Program-made: the position numbers and the translations under genes
Shown here: in pieces, positions 44,166 to 51,931 of the stretch
How the letters are laid out: each line of letters starts with the position of its first letter
How positions within the stretch are numbered: position 1 is the first letter of the stretch
Notes under the pieces: generated by a model
The model's input: the letters and a program-made list of their open reading frames with translations, nothing else
Database searches by the model: none
What the model was told of the DNA's origin: nothing
Assembly: GCA_937129145.1 (NCBI GenBank)
Contig: CAKZMU010000009.1
Location: 268,551 to 332,550 of the forward strand
Source: an uncultured Lacinutrix sp.
GTDB lineage: Bacteria; Bacteroidota; Bacteroidia; Flavobacteriales; Flavobacteriaceae
DNA length: 64,000 bases
Reading direction: 5' to 3'

Positions 44166-45159
44166 CAATCATACTCCTATTTTTACCATGTAAATCAGGC
44201 GTTTCCAACTTCTCTAAAGTATCCATACCACCACGAATTTTAAATTTAGACTGGACGGCTTTTTGAATCATAGGAGTAATGTCTTTGCCTTCACGAAGTG
44301 GCGTTAGTAAATCTGACTCAGTAGCAGAAAACAAACAATTTTTCAAACGACCGTTGGCTGTTAACCGGATACGGTTACAAGAATCACAAAAAGGATTTGT
44401 AACCGAACTTATAATAGCAAAAGAGCCTTTATAACCGTCTATTTTATAATTTTTCGAAGTATCATTTGGAGCGTCTTGCAATCTAATAACCTGAGATCCT
44501 TTAAAGGTTGCATTTACATGTTCCATGACTTCAGCATACGATACCATTTTACCTTTATCCCATTTATTACCATCAAAGGGCATAAATTCTATAAAGCGTA
44601 CCGAAATAGGCAAGTCTTTGCTGAGGTTGATAAAATCAATAATTTCATTATCGTTAAACCCTTTTATCAATACGGTATTCAACTTTACATTAAATCCTTC
44701 TTGAATGAGTAGATGCATGTTTTTAATCACTTTCTCGAAGTCATTTCTACGCGTAATTTCTTTGAATTTCACAGCATCTAAAGAGTCTAAACTTACATTA
44801 AGATTCATGATGTTACATTCCTTTAGCAAATCTATGTAACGGTCAACAATGACTGCATTTGTTGTCATAGAAAGTTCTACTGGAAGTGATGCCAACTTTT
44901 TTAGAATAACATCAACATCACGCCTTACTAATGGTTCGCCACCAGTTAACCTAATTTTAGTGACACTATGGTCTACAAAGGTTTTGGCAATGTTATAGAT
45001 TTCATCAAAATTCATGATATGCGATCGCGGTGATAATTGAATACCTTCCGCTGGCATACAATAGGTACATCGTAAATTGCAAAGTTCGGTTAAAGAAATA
45101 CGTAAATAGGTATGTTTCCTACCAAAAGTATCGGTTAGTATGTTTTTCTGTGTTGTCAT
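44152..45159 (-). CDS. moaA: GTP 3',8-cyclase
   Basis: The radical-SAM cluster cysteines are Cys27, Cys31 and Cys34 (LCNLRCTYCMP). The second C-terminal cluster is in NPFCDSCNRIRLTANGRLKNC, and the protein ends in the conserved Gly-Gly. MoaA turns GTP into the 3',8-cyclo form, the first step of molybdenum cofactor synthesis, together with MoaC. It is the last gene of the nine-gene operon and shares one base with moaC-mogA. Confidence 0.97.
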   Translation of the reverse strand: MTTQKNILTDTFGRKHTYLRISLTELCNLRCTYCMPAEGIQLSPRSHIMNFDEIYNIAKTFVDHSVTKIRLTGGEPLVRRDVDVILKKLASLPVELSMTTNAVIVDRYIDLLKECNIMNLNVSLDSLDAVKFKEITRRNDFEKVIKNMHLLIQEGFNVKLNTVLIKGFNDNEIIDFINLSKDLPISVRFIEFMPFDGNKWDKGKMVSYAEVMEHVNATFKGSQVIRLQDAPNDTSKNYKIDGYKGSFAIISSVTNPFCDSCNRIRLTANGRLKNCLFSATESDLLTPLREGKDITPMIQKAVQSKFKIRGGMDTLEKLETPDLHGKNRSMIAIGG

Positions 45160-46070
45160 TAATCGTGTCTTGCTCCTTTTAAAATTCCAAAAACATGTAA
45201 TACTGATGGAAAAATAGCATCCATGGATTCTTTAGCACCATTAGTTGAACCTGGTAGTGCTAAAATTAATGTGCTTTCTATCGTTCCTGCAACGCTTCTA
45301 GACAGCATGGAGTAAGGCGTACGGTTTTGTCCATAACTTCTAATAGCTTCTTCAATGCCTGGGATGTTTCTTTCAATTAGTGATTCTAAAGCTTCAGGTG
45401 TGACATCGCGTTTTGATAAGCCTGTGCCTCCAGTAAATATAACCATATCAATACTTTTCGATACGTAGTTTTTAGTTTTTTCTTGAATGACTTCTTTTTC
45501 GTCAGGAATGACTATATAATCTGAAATAGCGACATTACTTTCCTCTAGTTTTTTAATAATTGCTTTTCCTGCTTTATCCTCTTTTTGTCTAGCAGAAATA
45601 GTATCGGAACACACAATAACAGCTGCATTTAGTTGATTTCTAAATCTGTTTTTAAAACTAGATTTTCCGCCTTTTTTCTTTACTAGTTTAATATGATGAA
45701 TCTCAACGCCTTTATCAATAGGTTTCAACATATCGTACATATTCAAGGCAACAATACTTGCGCCGTGCATCGCCTCAACTTCCACACCAGTTTTATAGAT
45801 GGTTTTAATAGTGCAGGTTACAGTAATTTCGAGTCCGTTGATGTCATAATCAATTGCAGTGTATTCTATTGGTAACGGATGGCAATCTGGCAATAATTCA
45901 GGTGTTTTTTTGACGCCCAATAAACCAGCTGCTTTACTCATGGCAAAAACATTCCCTTTAGGCACTGTATCGTTGTTGATGGCATCAATCGTGTCTTGTT
46001 TGCTTACTTTAACGATGGCTTGAGCTGTTGCTTCACGAAGCGTATTTGATTTATGTGTAATATCTACCAT
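45159..46070 (-). CDS. Bifunctional MoaC / MogA(MoaB) molybdenum cofactor protein
   Basis: Residues 1 to about 145 are cyclic pyranopterin monophosphate synthase (LPDCHPLPIEYTAID, EVEAMHGASIVALNMYDMLK, VKKKGGKS). Residues about 150-303 form a MogA/MoaB-type molybdopterin adenylyltransferase domain (AVIVCSDTISA, VIFTGGTGLSKRDVTPEAL, TLILALPGSTNGAKESM). One protein therefore does the second step and the adenylation step. Key motifs of both domains are intact. The gene is 3 bases from moaE. Confidence 0.94.
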   Translation of the reverse strand: MVDITHKSNTLREATAQAIVKVSKQDTIDAINNDTVPKGNVFAMSKAAGLLGVKKTPELLPDCHPLPIEYTAIDYDINGLEITVTCTIKTIYKTGVEVEAMHGASIVALNMYDMLKPIDKGVEIHHIKLVKKKGGKSSFKNRFRNQLNAAVIVCSDTISARQKEDKAGKAIIKKLEESNVAISDYIVIPDEKEVIQEKTKNYVSKSIDMVIFTGGTGLSKRDVTPEALESLIERNIPGIEEAIRSYGQNRTPYSMLSRSVAGTIESTLILALPGSTNGAKESMDAIFPSVLHVFGILKGARHD

Positions 46071-46072
46071 AT

Positions 46073-46519
46073 TTAACTATTTACTTTCCATTGGTGAGTG
46101 CTGTCTTCAAAAATTTCTTTACCATAAACAGGAACCTTTGCCTTTATTTCTTCAACCACATATTCTAAGGCCTTAAAAACCTCTTTTCGTCTTGGTGAAG
46201 ACACAAATACAAACAAGCAAATTTCTCCAGTTTTCACGCTGCCTAGGCTATGGTAAATATGCATGCATGTTAAATTGAACTTGCTAAAAGTTGCTTCGCG
46301 AATCTCATGAAATTTAGCACTTGCCATACCTTCAAAAGCGGTATATTCAATGGCAGACACAGTTTTGCCATCTATATCATCTGCTCTCACCTGGCCTAAA
46401 AATATATTGTGTGCACCGATAGATGTTTTACTTTGGTGTTTTGCTATCGATTCAGCTATAAATTCAGAAGAAATTGCACCTTCTTTAAATACATTTTTTG
46501 GTTTCCTTTCTTTTGTCAT
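46073..46519 (-). CDS. moaE: Molybdopterin synthase catalytic subunit
   Basis: The 148-residue protein has GAHNIFLGQVRADDIDGK, YTAFEGMASAKFHEI, HIYHSLGSVKTGEICLFVFV and the active-site lysine region KAKVPVYGKEIFE. MoaE builds the dithiolene group with sulfur from MoaD thiocarboxylate. The usual HR pair before the helix is PRRK here, so His is replaced by Arg. It overlaps the moeB-like gene by 4 bases. Confidence 0.94.
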   Translation of the reverse strand: MTKERKPKNVFKEGAISSEFIAESIAKHQSKTSIGAHNIFLGQVRADDIDGKTVSAIEYTAFEGMASAKFHEIREATFSKFNLTCMHIYHSLGSVKTGEICLFVFVSSPRRKEVFKALEYVVEEIKAKVPVYGKEIFEDSTHQWKVNS

Positions 46520-47598
46520 AGTGTTGTTTTTAATTGCTCAATAATTGCTGCAGCACCTTCTTTTAGACTAAAGCAATTAGTTATGTTATGTTTTTCAAGG
46601 GTTTCAATAGCGGCTTTACTTCTTATTCCAGATTGACAGAAAACAATAGTTGTTTTAGCTGTTGAAATTTTGTCAAGGTTATTATCAAGGTCGCCTAAAG
46701 GAATTTGTATGCAATTATTCAGCCTAATTTTTGGTTCTTCGTGTGGTTCACGTACATCAATAAATTGAATGTCTTCAAGCTGACACAAATCATTTACTGA
46801 AACTTCTTTTTTACCACAGTTAACATTGAAATTTTGATTTTGAAAACCCTCTCTTTTAGATAATACTTTCTCAATTTCAGAATCTAATTTTTTAATTTTT
46901 AAAGTATAGGTTTCGCTTGTTTTTGAATTATAACAAAACAGCTTTCCAGATAGCACACCATTAAAGCCTAAAATTATTTTTAGCACTTCGTTAGCTTGCA
47001 TTGTACCAATAATTCCTGGCAGAACACCAAGCACACCAACTTCTGAGCAATTTGCCACAGAGCCTTTTTTTGGCACTTCAGGAAATAAACACCTATAACT
47101 TGGATCATTGTTATAATTGAAAACAGACACTTGTCCTTCAAACTTATAAATGGCACCATAAACCACAGGTTTGTTGGTGATGATAGCAGCATCATTAATT
47201 AAGTATCGTGTTTCAAAATTATCGGTACCATCCACAATAACATCATAATTTTTAAACAGTTCCAGAGCGTTTTGTGGCGTCAGCGCCTCGGTAAATGCAT
47301 TTATTATTATGGTAGGGTTTAAATCTTCTAGACGGTCTTTAGCTGCAAGCGCCTTATTTTGTCCAAGCGACGATGTTCCAAACAATATTTGACGCTGTAA
47401 ATTGGATTCTTCTACGATATCAAAATCAATAACACCAAGCGTCCCAACACCAGCTGCAGCTAAGTATTGCAGTACAGGACAGCCCAAACCTCCAGCACCA
47501 ATAACCAATACTTTGGCATTGGATATGTTGTTTTGCCCTTCTGGACCAACGTCTGATAAAATAATATGTCTGTTATATCTACTCATAATCTTAACCAC
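46516..47598 (-). CDS. MoeB-type adenylyltransferase with C-terminal rhodanese domain
   Basis: Residues 1-240 form the E1-like domain: VIGAGGLGCPVLQYLAAAG, DGTDNFETRYLINDA and the catalytic Cys184 in VANCSEVGVLG. Residues 275-360 are a rhodanese domain with active-site Cys321 (FCQSGIRSKAA). It would adenylate MoaD and hand it sulfur. Each usual CxxC zinc pair has kept only its second Cys: Ser167-Cys170 and Asn258-Cys261, so the structural zinc site seems half lost. The Met at residue 5 (47586) is the likelier start, 4 bases after moaD. Confidence 0.92.
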   Translation of the reverse strand: MVKIMSRYNRHIILSDVGPEGQNNISNAKVLVIGAGGLGCPVLQYLAAAGVGTLGVIDFDIVEESNLQRQILFGTSSLGQNKALAAKDRLEDLNPTIIINAFTEALTPQNALELFKNYDVIVDGTDNFETRYLINDAAIITNKPVVYGAIYKFEGQVSVFNYNNDPSYRCLFPEVPKKGSVANCSEVGVLGVLPGIIGTMQANEVLKIILGFNGVLSGKLFCYNSKTSETYTLKIKKLDSEIEKVLSKREGFQNQNFNVNCGKKEVSVNDLCQLEDIQFIDVREPHEEPKIRLNNCIQIPLGDLDNNLDKISTAKTTIVFCQSGIRSKAAIETLEKHNITNCFSLKEGAAAIIEQLKTTL

Positions 47599-47824
47599 CT
47601 GAAAAGGGAGGTAATAAAGCTATTTCTGGGTTTGTAATGTTGCTATCTGTTGAAACAATTTCATGGTTTTGAGCGACTTTAAAATCTTTCTGTTTTAAAG
47701 AAGGATATTTCAGGTATAACTCCTCTAAAAGTTCTGAAACTTGCGATTTTGAAAACTCGATAGTTTCTTCATCACAATGAGTAATTTCGGCTAAAAGCCC
47801 AAAGTATTTAATTTGTAATTGCAT
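47591..47824 (-). CDS. moaD: Molybdopterin synthase sulfur carrier subunit
   Basis: The start at 47824 (MQLQIKYFGLLAEITHCDEE) gives 77 residues in the ubiquitin-like MoaD pattern, ending with LPPFSGG. The C-terminal Gly-Gly is the site of adenylation and thiocarboxylation. A start 18 codons upstream adds a Lys/Gln-rich stretch foreign to the family. It overlaps the end of mobA by 17 bases. Confidence 0.92.
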   Translation of the reverse strand: MQLQIKYFGLLAEITHCDEETIEFSKSQVSELLEELYLKYPSLKQKDFKVAQNHEIVSTDSNITNPEIALLPPFSGG

Positions 47825-48380
47825 CAAATTCTTCTTTTGTATTAATATTTTTAATTGCTGATGATAATTTATCATCAAGCTTAATGGTTTTTGTTTTTAA
47901 TTGAGACACAGCGAACCGTACTCTACGTTCGCCTTTATCTAATAAGTTTTTAATAATTTGCTCAGAAGATTTATTATAAAGTGCAGTTAAAGGCATTGTT
48001 TTTTGATGACTTTCAAGTTGAATCACATCAATGCTATCTTCATAATTTTTAATTAATTGCTTCAAAACTTCAGAAGTAATTAAAGGTACATCACAACTCA
48101 CTACAAGATTATAATCTGTTTTTGAATGCTGTAATCCTGTATATATGCCTGCTAAAGGACCTGCATCTTTTATAATATCTTCTATTCTTTTAATTCCAAA
48201 TACATCATGATTTTGGTTATCACTCACAATAATAATGTCGCCAACTAAAGGCTTTACAGCATCAATAATGTGTTGAATAAAGGTTTTTTCTTTCAATAGT
48301 AATGTCCCTTTATCTGTTCCCATTCTGGAACTTTTTCCTCCTGCAAGTATGATGCCTGTTATGTTGTTTTTACCAATCAT
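47808..48380 (-). CDS. mobA: Molybdenum cofactor guanylyltransferase
   Basis: This 190-residue protein has GIILAGGKSSRMGTDKGTLLL, the GTP-binding motif of MobA, followed by VVSCDVPLIT with the metal-binding Asp. MobA adds GMP to molybdopterin, for enzymes of the DMSO-reductase family. No such enzyme is in this window; the local molybdoenzyme is the type that needs CMP. It ends inside moaD and starts directly after the TSUP gene's stop. Confidence 0.9.
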   Translation of the reverse strand: MIGKNNITGIILAGGKSSRMGTDKGTLLLKEKTFIQHIIDAVKPLVGDIIIVSDNQNHDVFGIKRIEDIIKDAGPLAGIYTGLQHSKTDYNLVVSCDVPLITSEVLKQLIKNYEDSIDVIQLESHQKTMPLTALYNKSSEQIIKNLLDKGERRVRFAVSQLKTKTIKLDDKLSSAIKNINTKEEFDAITN

Positions 48381-49124
48381 TTAAACAAGGATTAATTTTA
48401 TGGATGCGATTACCAATACAAATGCCAAAAGGTATCGTAACAACTTATTATTAAACTTTTTACTGCCATAATAACTTCCTAAAAACCCTCCAACTAAGGC
48501 AATTCCTGCTAAAATAAAAGAATCAGAAGCAATGTGTACTCCACTGCTAACTTGACCCACTAGTGCTGAAGCGGAATTTACCCAAATAAATAACGCTGAC
48601 ACTGCTGCTGCTTCTTTCATATTCCCCCAATGCAGCAATAAAATAATTGGTGTTAAAATAATACCGCCTCCAATACCAATTAGTCCAGAAAAGAAACCAA
48701 TTATACCCCCAACTATCAACCCTTGCCAAATTTTTATTTTTTTGATTGAATCACTGTCTTTTCCAAGAACATTAAGCATTTTTAGAATAGCAAAAATTAA
48801 AAGCACTCCTAGAATTTTCTTATAAATGGATGCATCCACTTCTATCCCACCACCAATGAATGCCATTGGAATTGAGGCTATCGCAAACACAAGAAAAAGC
48901 CTTTTATTAAAGTGCCCAGCTTTGTAATAGTGGTATGACGCAATACCAGCCACAAACACATTTAACAATAATGCAGTAGGTTTCATGGTTTCTGGAGCAA
49001 ATGAAAACAGCGCCATAAGTGCCAAATAACCACTAGCACCACCATGACCAACACTAGCATATAAAAAAGCTACTATTGGTAAAATGAGCAAAAACAACCA
49101 GATGTTTTCTATATCAAAAATCAT
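48381..49124 (-). CDS. TSUP (TauE/SafE) family membrane permease
   Basis: This 247-residue protein has about eight hydrophobic segments and the two TSUP repeats, GHGGASGYLALMALFSF near the N-terminus and GFFSGLIGIGGGIILTPIIL near the middle. The family moves sulfite, sulfoacetate and related anions. Here it lies inside a molybdenum cofactor operon, 11 bases overlapping the ModE-like gene and adjacent to mobA, and no modABC genes are present. Transport of molybdate or of a sulfur compound for the cofactor are both possible; the sequence does not decide. Confidence 0.9.
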   Translation of the reverse strand: MIFDIENIWLFLLILPIVAFLYASVGHGGASGYLALMALFSFAPETMKPTALLLNVFVAGIASYHYYKAGHFNKRLFLVFAIASIPMAFIGGGIEVDASIYKKILGVLLIFAILKMLNVLGKDSDSIKKIKIWQGLIVGGIIGFFSGLIGIGGGIILTPIILLLHWGNMKEAAAVSALFIWVNSASALVGQVSSGVHIASDSFILAGIALVGGFLGSYYGSKKFNNKLLRYLLAFVLVIASIKLILV

Positions 49125-49458
49125 GGTACAATTGCTTTTTCATTTCTTGGTCTAAAAATTCCCAACAGTTTTGATTGATGGTTTCAAAGGCTTTAACTAG
49201 ATTTTTACCATAATCGGTTAACTCAGCACCACCACCACCTTTACCGCCAATACTTGTAGTTATGACTGGTTTTTCGGCTCTATTGTTTAAAGCATCCATT
49301 AACGACCACGCTTTTTTATAAGACATTTTTAGTGATTTTGCTGCTTTAGATAGCGACCCTGTGTCTTCAATCGCTTTTAACAAGGCAACACGACCTTCAC
49401 CAAGTAAAATATTATCATCGGCTTCAATCCAAATACGGCTTTTAATTTTATACTTCAT
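49114..49458 (-). CDS. ModE N-terminal-type winged-helix regulator without molybdate-binding domain
   Basis: The 114 residues match the ModE DNA-binding domain: GEGRVALLKAIEDTGSLSKAAKSLKM is the helix-turn-helix, and KPVITTSIGGKGGGGAELTDYG is the wing. The TOBE/molbindin domains that sense molybdate in classical ModE are missing, so how the signal is read is unclear. It probably regulates this operon. It starts 5 bases after the moeA stop. Confidence 0.9.
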   Translation of the reverse strand: MKYKIKSRIWIEADDNILLGEGRVALLKAIEDTGSLSKAAKSLKMSYKKAWSLMDALNNRAEKPVITTSIGGKGGGGAELTDYGKNLVKAFETINQNCWEFLDQEMKKQLYHDF

Positions 49459-49463
49459 ATCAA

Positions 49464-50645
49464 CTAATTTATTGGTAGTAATACTACTTCAACAGTATCA
49501 TTAATGGTAATCAAATTAAGGTCCTCAGGAACAAAAACCAGAGCATTTCCTAATGCAAACGTATGGAGCATTGAGGAGTTTTGACCCTCAAGAATTTCAA
49601 CTCTACCGTTATTATAAATAGCTTTTAAAAACTGTGCTCTATCGCCTCTTTTGGTAAAATTTGAAAGAGATTTTGCTGACGTTTTTAACAATTCAAAATG
49701 TTCATTTCCTGATAATCGTTGCAGTGCTGTTTGAACATAAACATAAAAACAACTTAATGCCGAAGCTGGATTTCCTGGAAGCGCAAATATTATTGTATTC
49801 TCTTTTTTTCCAAAGAATAAAGGTTTCCCTGGTTTTTGCTTTACTTTATAAAATAGTTGCTCAACACCTATTTCCAATAATGCTTTTCCAACAAAATCGT
49901 AATCTCCAACCGAAATACCTCCAGACACCAACACCACATCATGGTTTGAAATCACATTTTTTAAAATATTGTAAGTACTTTGGTAATCATCTTCAACGCT
50001 CGTAATTTCTACATTCATATAACCCAAATCATTTAACGCTGAGGTTAACATTGCAGCATTACTTTCATAGATTTGACCGTATTGAAGTGGTTCTCCAGCT
50101 TTTGCCAACTCATTACCTGTAACCACTAAGGCAATGGAAAGTGGTTTTTTTACATCAATCTCAGTAATGCCAAGTGAGGTTAAAAAACCAATGCCAGCTG
50201 GTGAAAGTTTTGTGCCTTTTTTTAAGGCAATGTTGCCTTCTTTTGTTTGCTCACCTAGAGGACGAATATTAGCATTTATGGTTACTGGTTTGTGAGCTTT
50301 AAGGATGTTTTTTTCTACCGAAACATGCTCTTGAATAATTATAGCGTTTGCAGTATCTGGAACTGGAGCACCAGTAAAAATTCTCACTGTTTCTCCTGGA
50401 AGTAATGTTGGTTGATGACCATCACCAGCTTTTACTTCATCTATAATTGCATATATGTTAGAATCATGCATATTAACTGCATAACCGTCCATAGCAGATT
50501 GCCTAAAAGGAGGCATATTTATAGAAGAAATCACATTTTTTGCCAAAGTTGAACCTAGGCAATCGCTTAAAGGTTTTGTTTCACTAGTGTCTAAAGGTTT
50601 TGTATGTTCCTTAACTATCGAAATGGCTTGCTGTACTGGTATCAT
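49464..50645 (-). CDS. moeA: Molybdopterin molybdotransferase
   Basis: I place the start at 50645 (MIPVQQAISIVKEH), because the promoter element lies 19 bases upstream of it; a start at 50678 would precede the expected transcription start. The 393 residues show the MoeA domains: PPFRQSAMDGYAV, DEVKAGDGHQP, RIFTGAPVPDTANAIIIQE, LVSGGISVGDYDFV and IFALPGNPASALSCF. MoeA inserts molybdate into adenylated molybdopterin. It heads the nine-gene cofactor operon. Confidence 0.95.
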   Translation of the reverse strand: MIPVQQAISIVKEHTKPLDTSETKPLSDCLGSTLAKNVISSINMPPFRQSAMDGYAVNMHDSNIYAIIDEVKAGDGHQPTLLPGETVRIFTGAPVPDTANAIIIQEHVSVEKNILKAHKPVTINANIRPLGEQTKEGNIALKKGTKLSPAGIGFLTSLGITEIDVKKPLSIALVVTGNELAKAGEPLQYGQIYESNAAMLTSALNDLGYMNVEITSVEDDYQSTYNILKNVISNHDVVLVSGGISVGDYDFVGKALLEIGVEQLFYKVKQKPGKPLFFGKKENTIIFALPGNPASALSCFYVYVQTALQRLSGNEHFELLKTSAKSLSNFTKRGDRAQFLKAIYNNGRVEILEGQNSSMLHTFALGNALVFVPEDLNLITINDTVEVVLLPIN

Positions 50646-50663
50646 TATATCGCTATATCTCAT

Positions 50664-50694
50664 CAAATATAACGACAAAAAACAAAGAAAGCAA
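50664..50694 (-). promoter_or_regulatory. Promoter of the molybdenum cofactor operon
   Basis: On the minus strand TTG (50692-50694) and TATATTTG (50664-50671) are 20 bases apart, close to the Bacteroidota promoter form. Transcription should start about 12 bases before the moeA ATG at 50645. Confidence 0.6.
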
Positions 50695-50798
50695 GTATTG
50701 ATTTTTAACTCTAGAATGTCGTTAAATACTTTAGATGGATGCCTTAAAAAGACTTAAATATTAATTTATTAATTTTGGCTAACTCAAATCAGTATGTT

Positions 50799-51389
50799 AT
50801 GCTTGATAATTTTTGGTTCAATGTTCAATATGGCATTAATCACGTATTAGATATTAATGGTTACGACCATGTGCTTTTTTTAATGGTACTTACTGTGCCT
50901 TACGTTTTTAAAGACTGGAAACGTGTGTTGATTTTAGTGTCTACCTTCACTTTAGGGCATACACTTTCACTTGTGTTAGCAGCTTACGACATTGTTAGTA
51001 TTAACGGAGTTTTAGTCGAGTTTCTAATCCCTGTAACCATACTAATTGTGGCACTTTACAACATATTTACTGCTGGTAAAAAAGGAAAAGAACAAAAAAT
51101 TGGTGTGCTGTTTTTCTCAACCTTGTTTTTTGGGATTGTTCATGGGCTGGGATTCGCAAGAGAATTCAAGATGTTTATTGGTAAATCCGACGAAAAACTA
51201 ATGCCACTTATAGAGTTTGCTCTCGGCATTGAAATAGCACAATTAATCATTGTGTTTGTTGTTCTATTTTTAGGCTTCTTTACCCAAACTATTTTTAGGT
51301 TTTCAAAACGCGATTGGATGATGGTACTATCTGCAATTGTTGTAGGTTTGGTAATCCCTATGCTTATTGAAAGCGATATTTTTTCTTAA
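50799..51389 (+). CDS. HupE/UreJ-like membrane protein
   Basis: The ATG at 50799 (MLDNFWFNVQYGINHVLDIN) fits the family start; an in-frame TTG at 50775 would add eight polar residues. There are about six membrane helices with the HupE/UreJ-type motifs GINHVLDINGYDHVLFL, STFTLGHTLSLVLA and GIVHGLGFAREF, rich in His. Relatives are thought to move nickel, cobalt or be metal-related, but this subgroup is uncharacterised. It is divergent from moeA across about 150 bases. Confidence 0.85.
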   Translation: MLDNFWFNVQYGINHVLDINGYDHVLFLMVLTVPYVFKDWKRVLILVSTFTLGHTLSLVLAAYDIVSINGVLVEFLIPVTILIVALYNIFTAGKKGKEQKIGVLFFSTLFFGIVHGLGFAREFKMFIGKSDEKLMPLIEFALGIEIAQLIIVFVVLFLGFFTQTIFRFSKRDWMMVLSAIVVGLVIPMLIESDIFS

Positions 51390-51470
51390 TTTATGATAAT
51401 CTTATAAAAGTTTTGTAAAACTTTAACGTTAGTTAGAGCAAGTAACCGTTAATTATGTATAGATAATCGT

Positions 51471-51478
51471 TACATTTG
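51471..51478 (+). promoter_or_regulatory. Probable -7 promoter element for the deaminase-protease pair
   Basis: TACATTTG matches TAnnTTTG and lies 25 bases before the ATG at 51503. The -33 region (GTTA at 51448-51451) is weak. Confidence 0.45.
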
Positions 51479-51502
51479 ATTCTCTATCGCAGAATGTAAT
51501 TT

Positions 51503-51931
51503 ATGCCTGAACAAAAGCAATTAAAATATGATAAAGCCTACCTACGCATGGCTACAGAATGGGGAAAACTATCCTATTGCGAACGTAAAAAGGTTGGTGC
51601 AATTATTGTTAAAGACAGAATGATAATTTCTGATGGTTATAACGGCACACCAACAGGCTTTGAAAACTTTTGCGAAGACGAAACAGGCTATACCAAATGG
51701 TATGTGTTACATGCCGAAGCTAATGCCATTTCAAAAGTAGCATCATCAACACAATCTTGTAAAGGAGGCACGTTATACATAACGTTATCGCCATGCAAGG
51801 AATGTAGTAAATTAATACATCAAGCAGGTATTATTAGAGTGGTGTTTAAAGACGCCTATAAAGATGATTCAGGCATTAGGTTTTTAGAAAAAGCTGGAAT
51901 TGATGTACAACATGTAAGCGAATTGGATTAA
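51503..51931 (+). CDS. dCMP deaminase-like zinc enzyme
   Basis: The zinc-binding and catalytic motifs are His70-Ala-Glu72 (VLHAEANAIS) and Cys98/Cys101 (LSPCKECSKLI), typical of the cytidine/deoxycytidylate deaminase superfamily. The insert CERKKVGAIIVKD and YNGTPTGFENFCED is that of dCMP deaminases, which feed dUMP to thymidylate synthesis. ComE-type competence proteins share the fold. The stop codon overlaps the protease start by one base. Confidence 0.9.
   Translation: MPEQKQLKYDKAYLRMATEWGKLSYCERKKVGAIIVKDRMIISDGYNGTPTGFENFCEDETGYTKWYVLHAEANAISKVASSTQSCKGGTLYITLSPCKECSKLIHQAGIIRVVFKDAYKDDSGIRFLEKAGIDVQHVSELD

Noticed and set aside
47824..47878. Longer N-terminus for moaD
   Set aside because: The extra 18 codons overlap mobA further and add residues absent from the MoaD family. 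The start at 47824 gives the normal length.
51407..51424. AAAGTTTT-GT-AAAACTTT palindrome after the HupE gene
   Set aside because: The arms are perfect but made only of weak pairs, apart from one G-C, and no T-run follows, so a terminator call is not supported.
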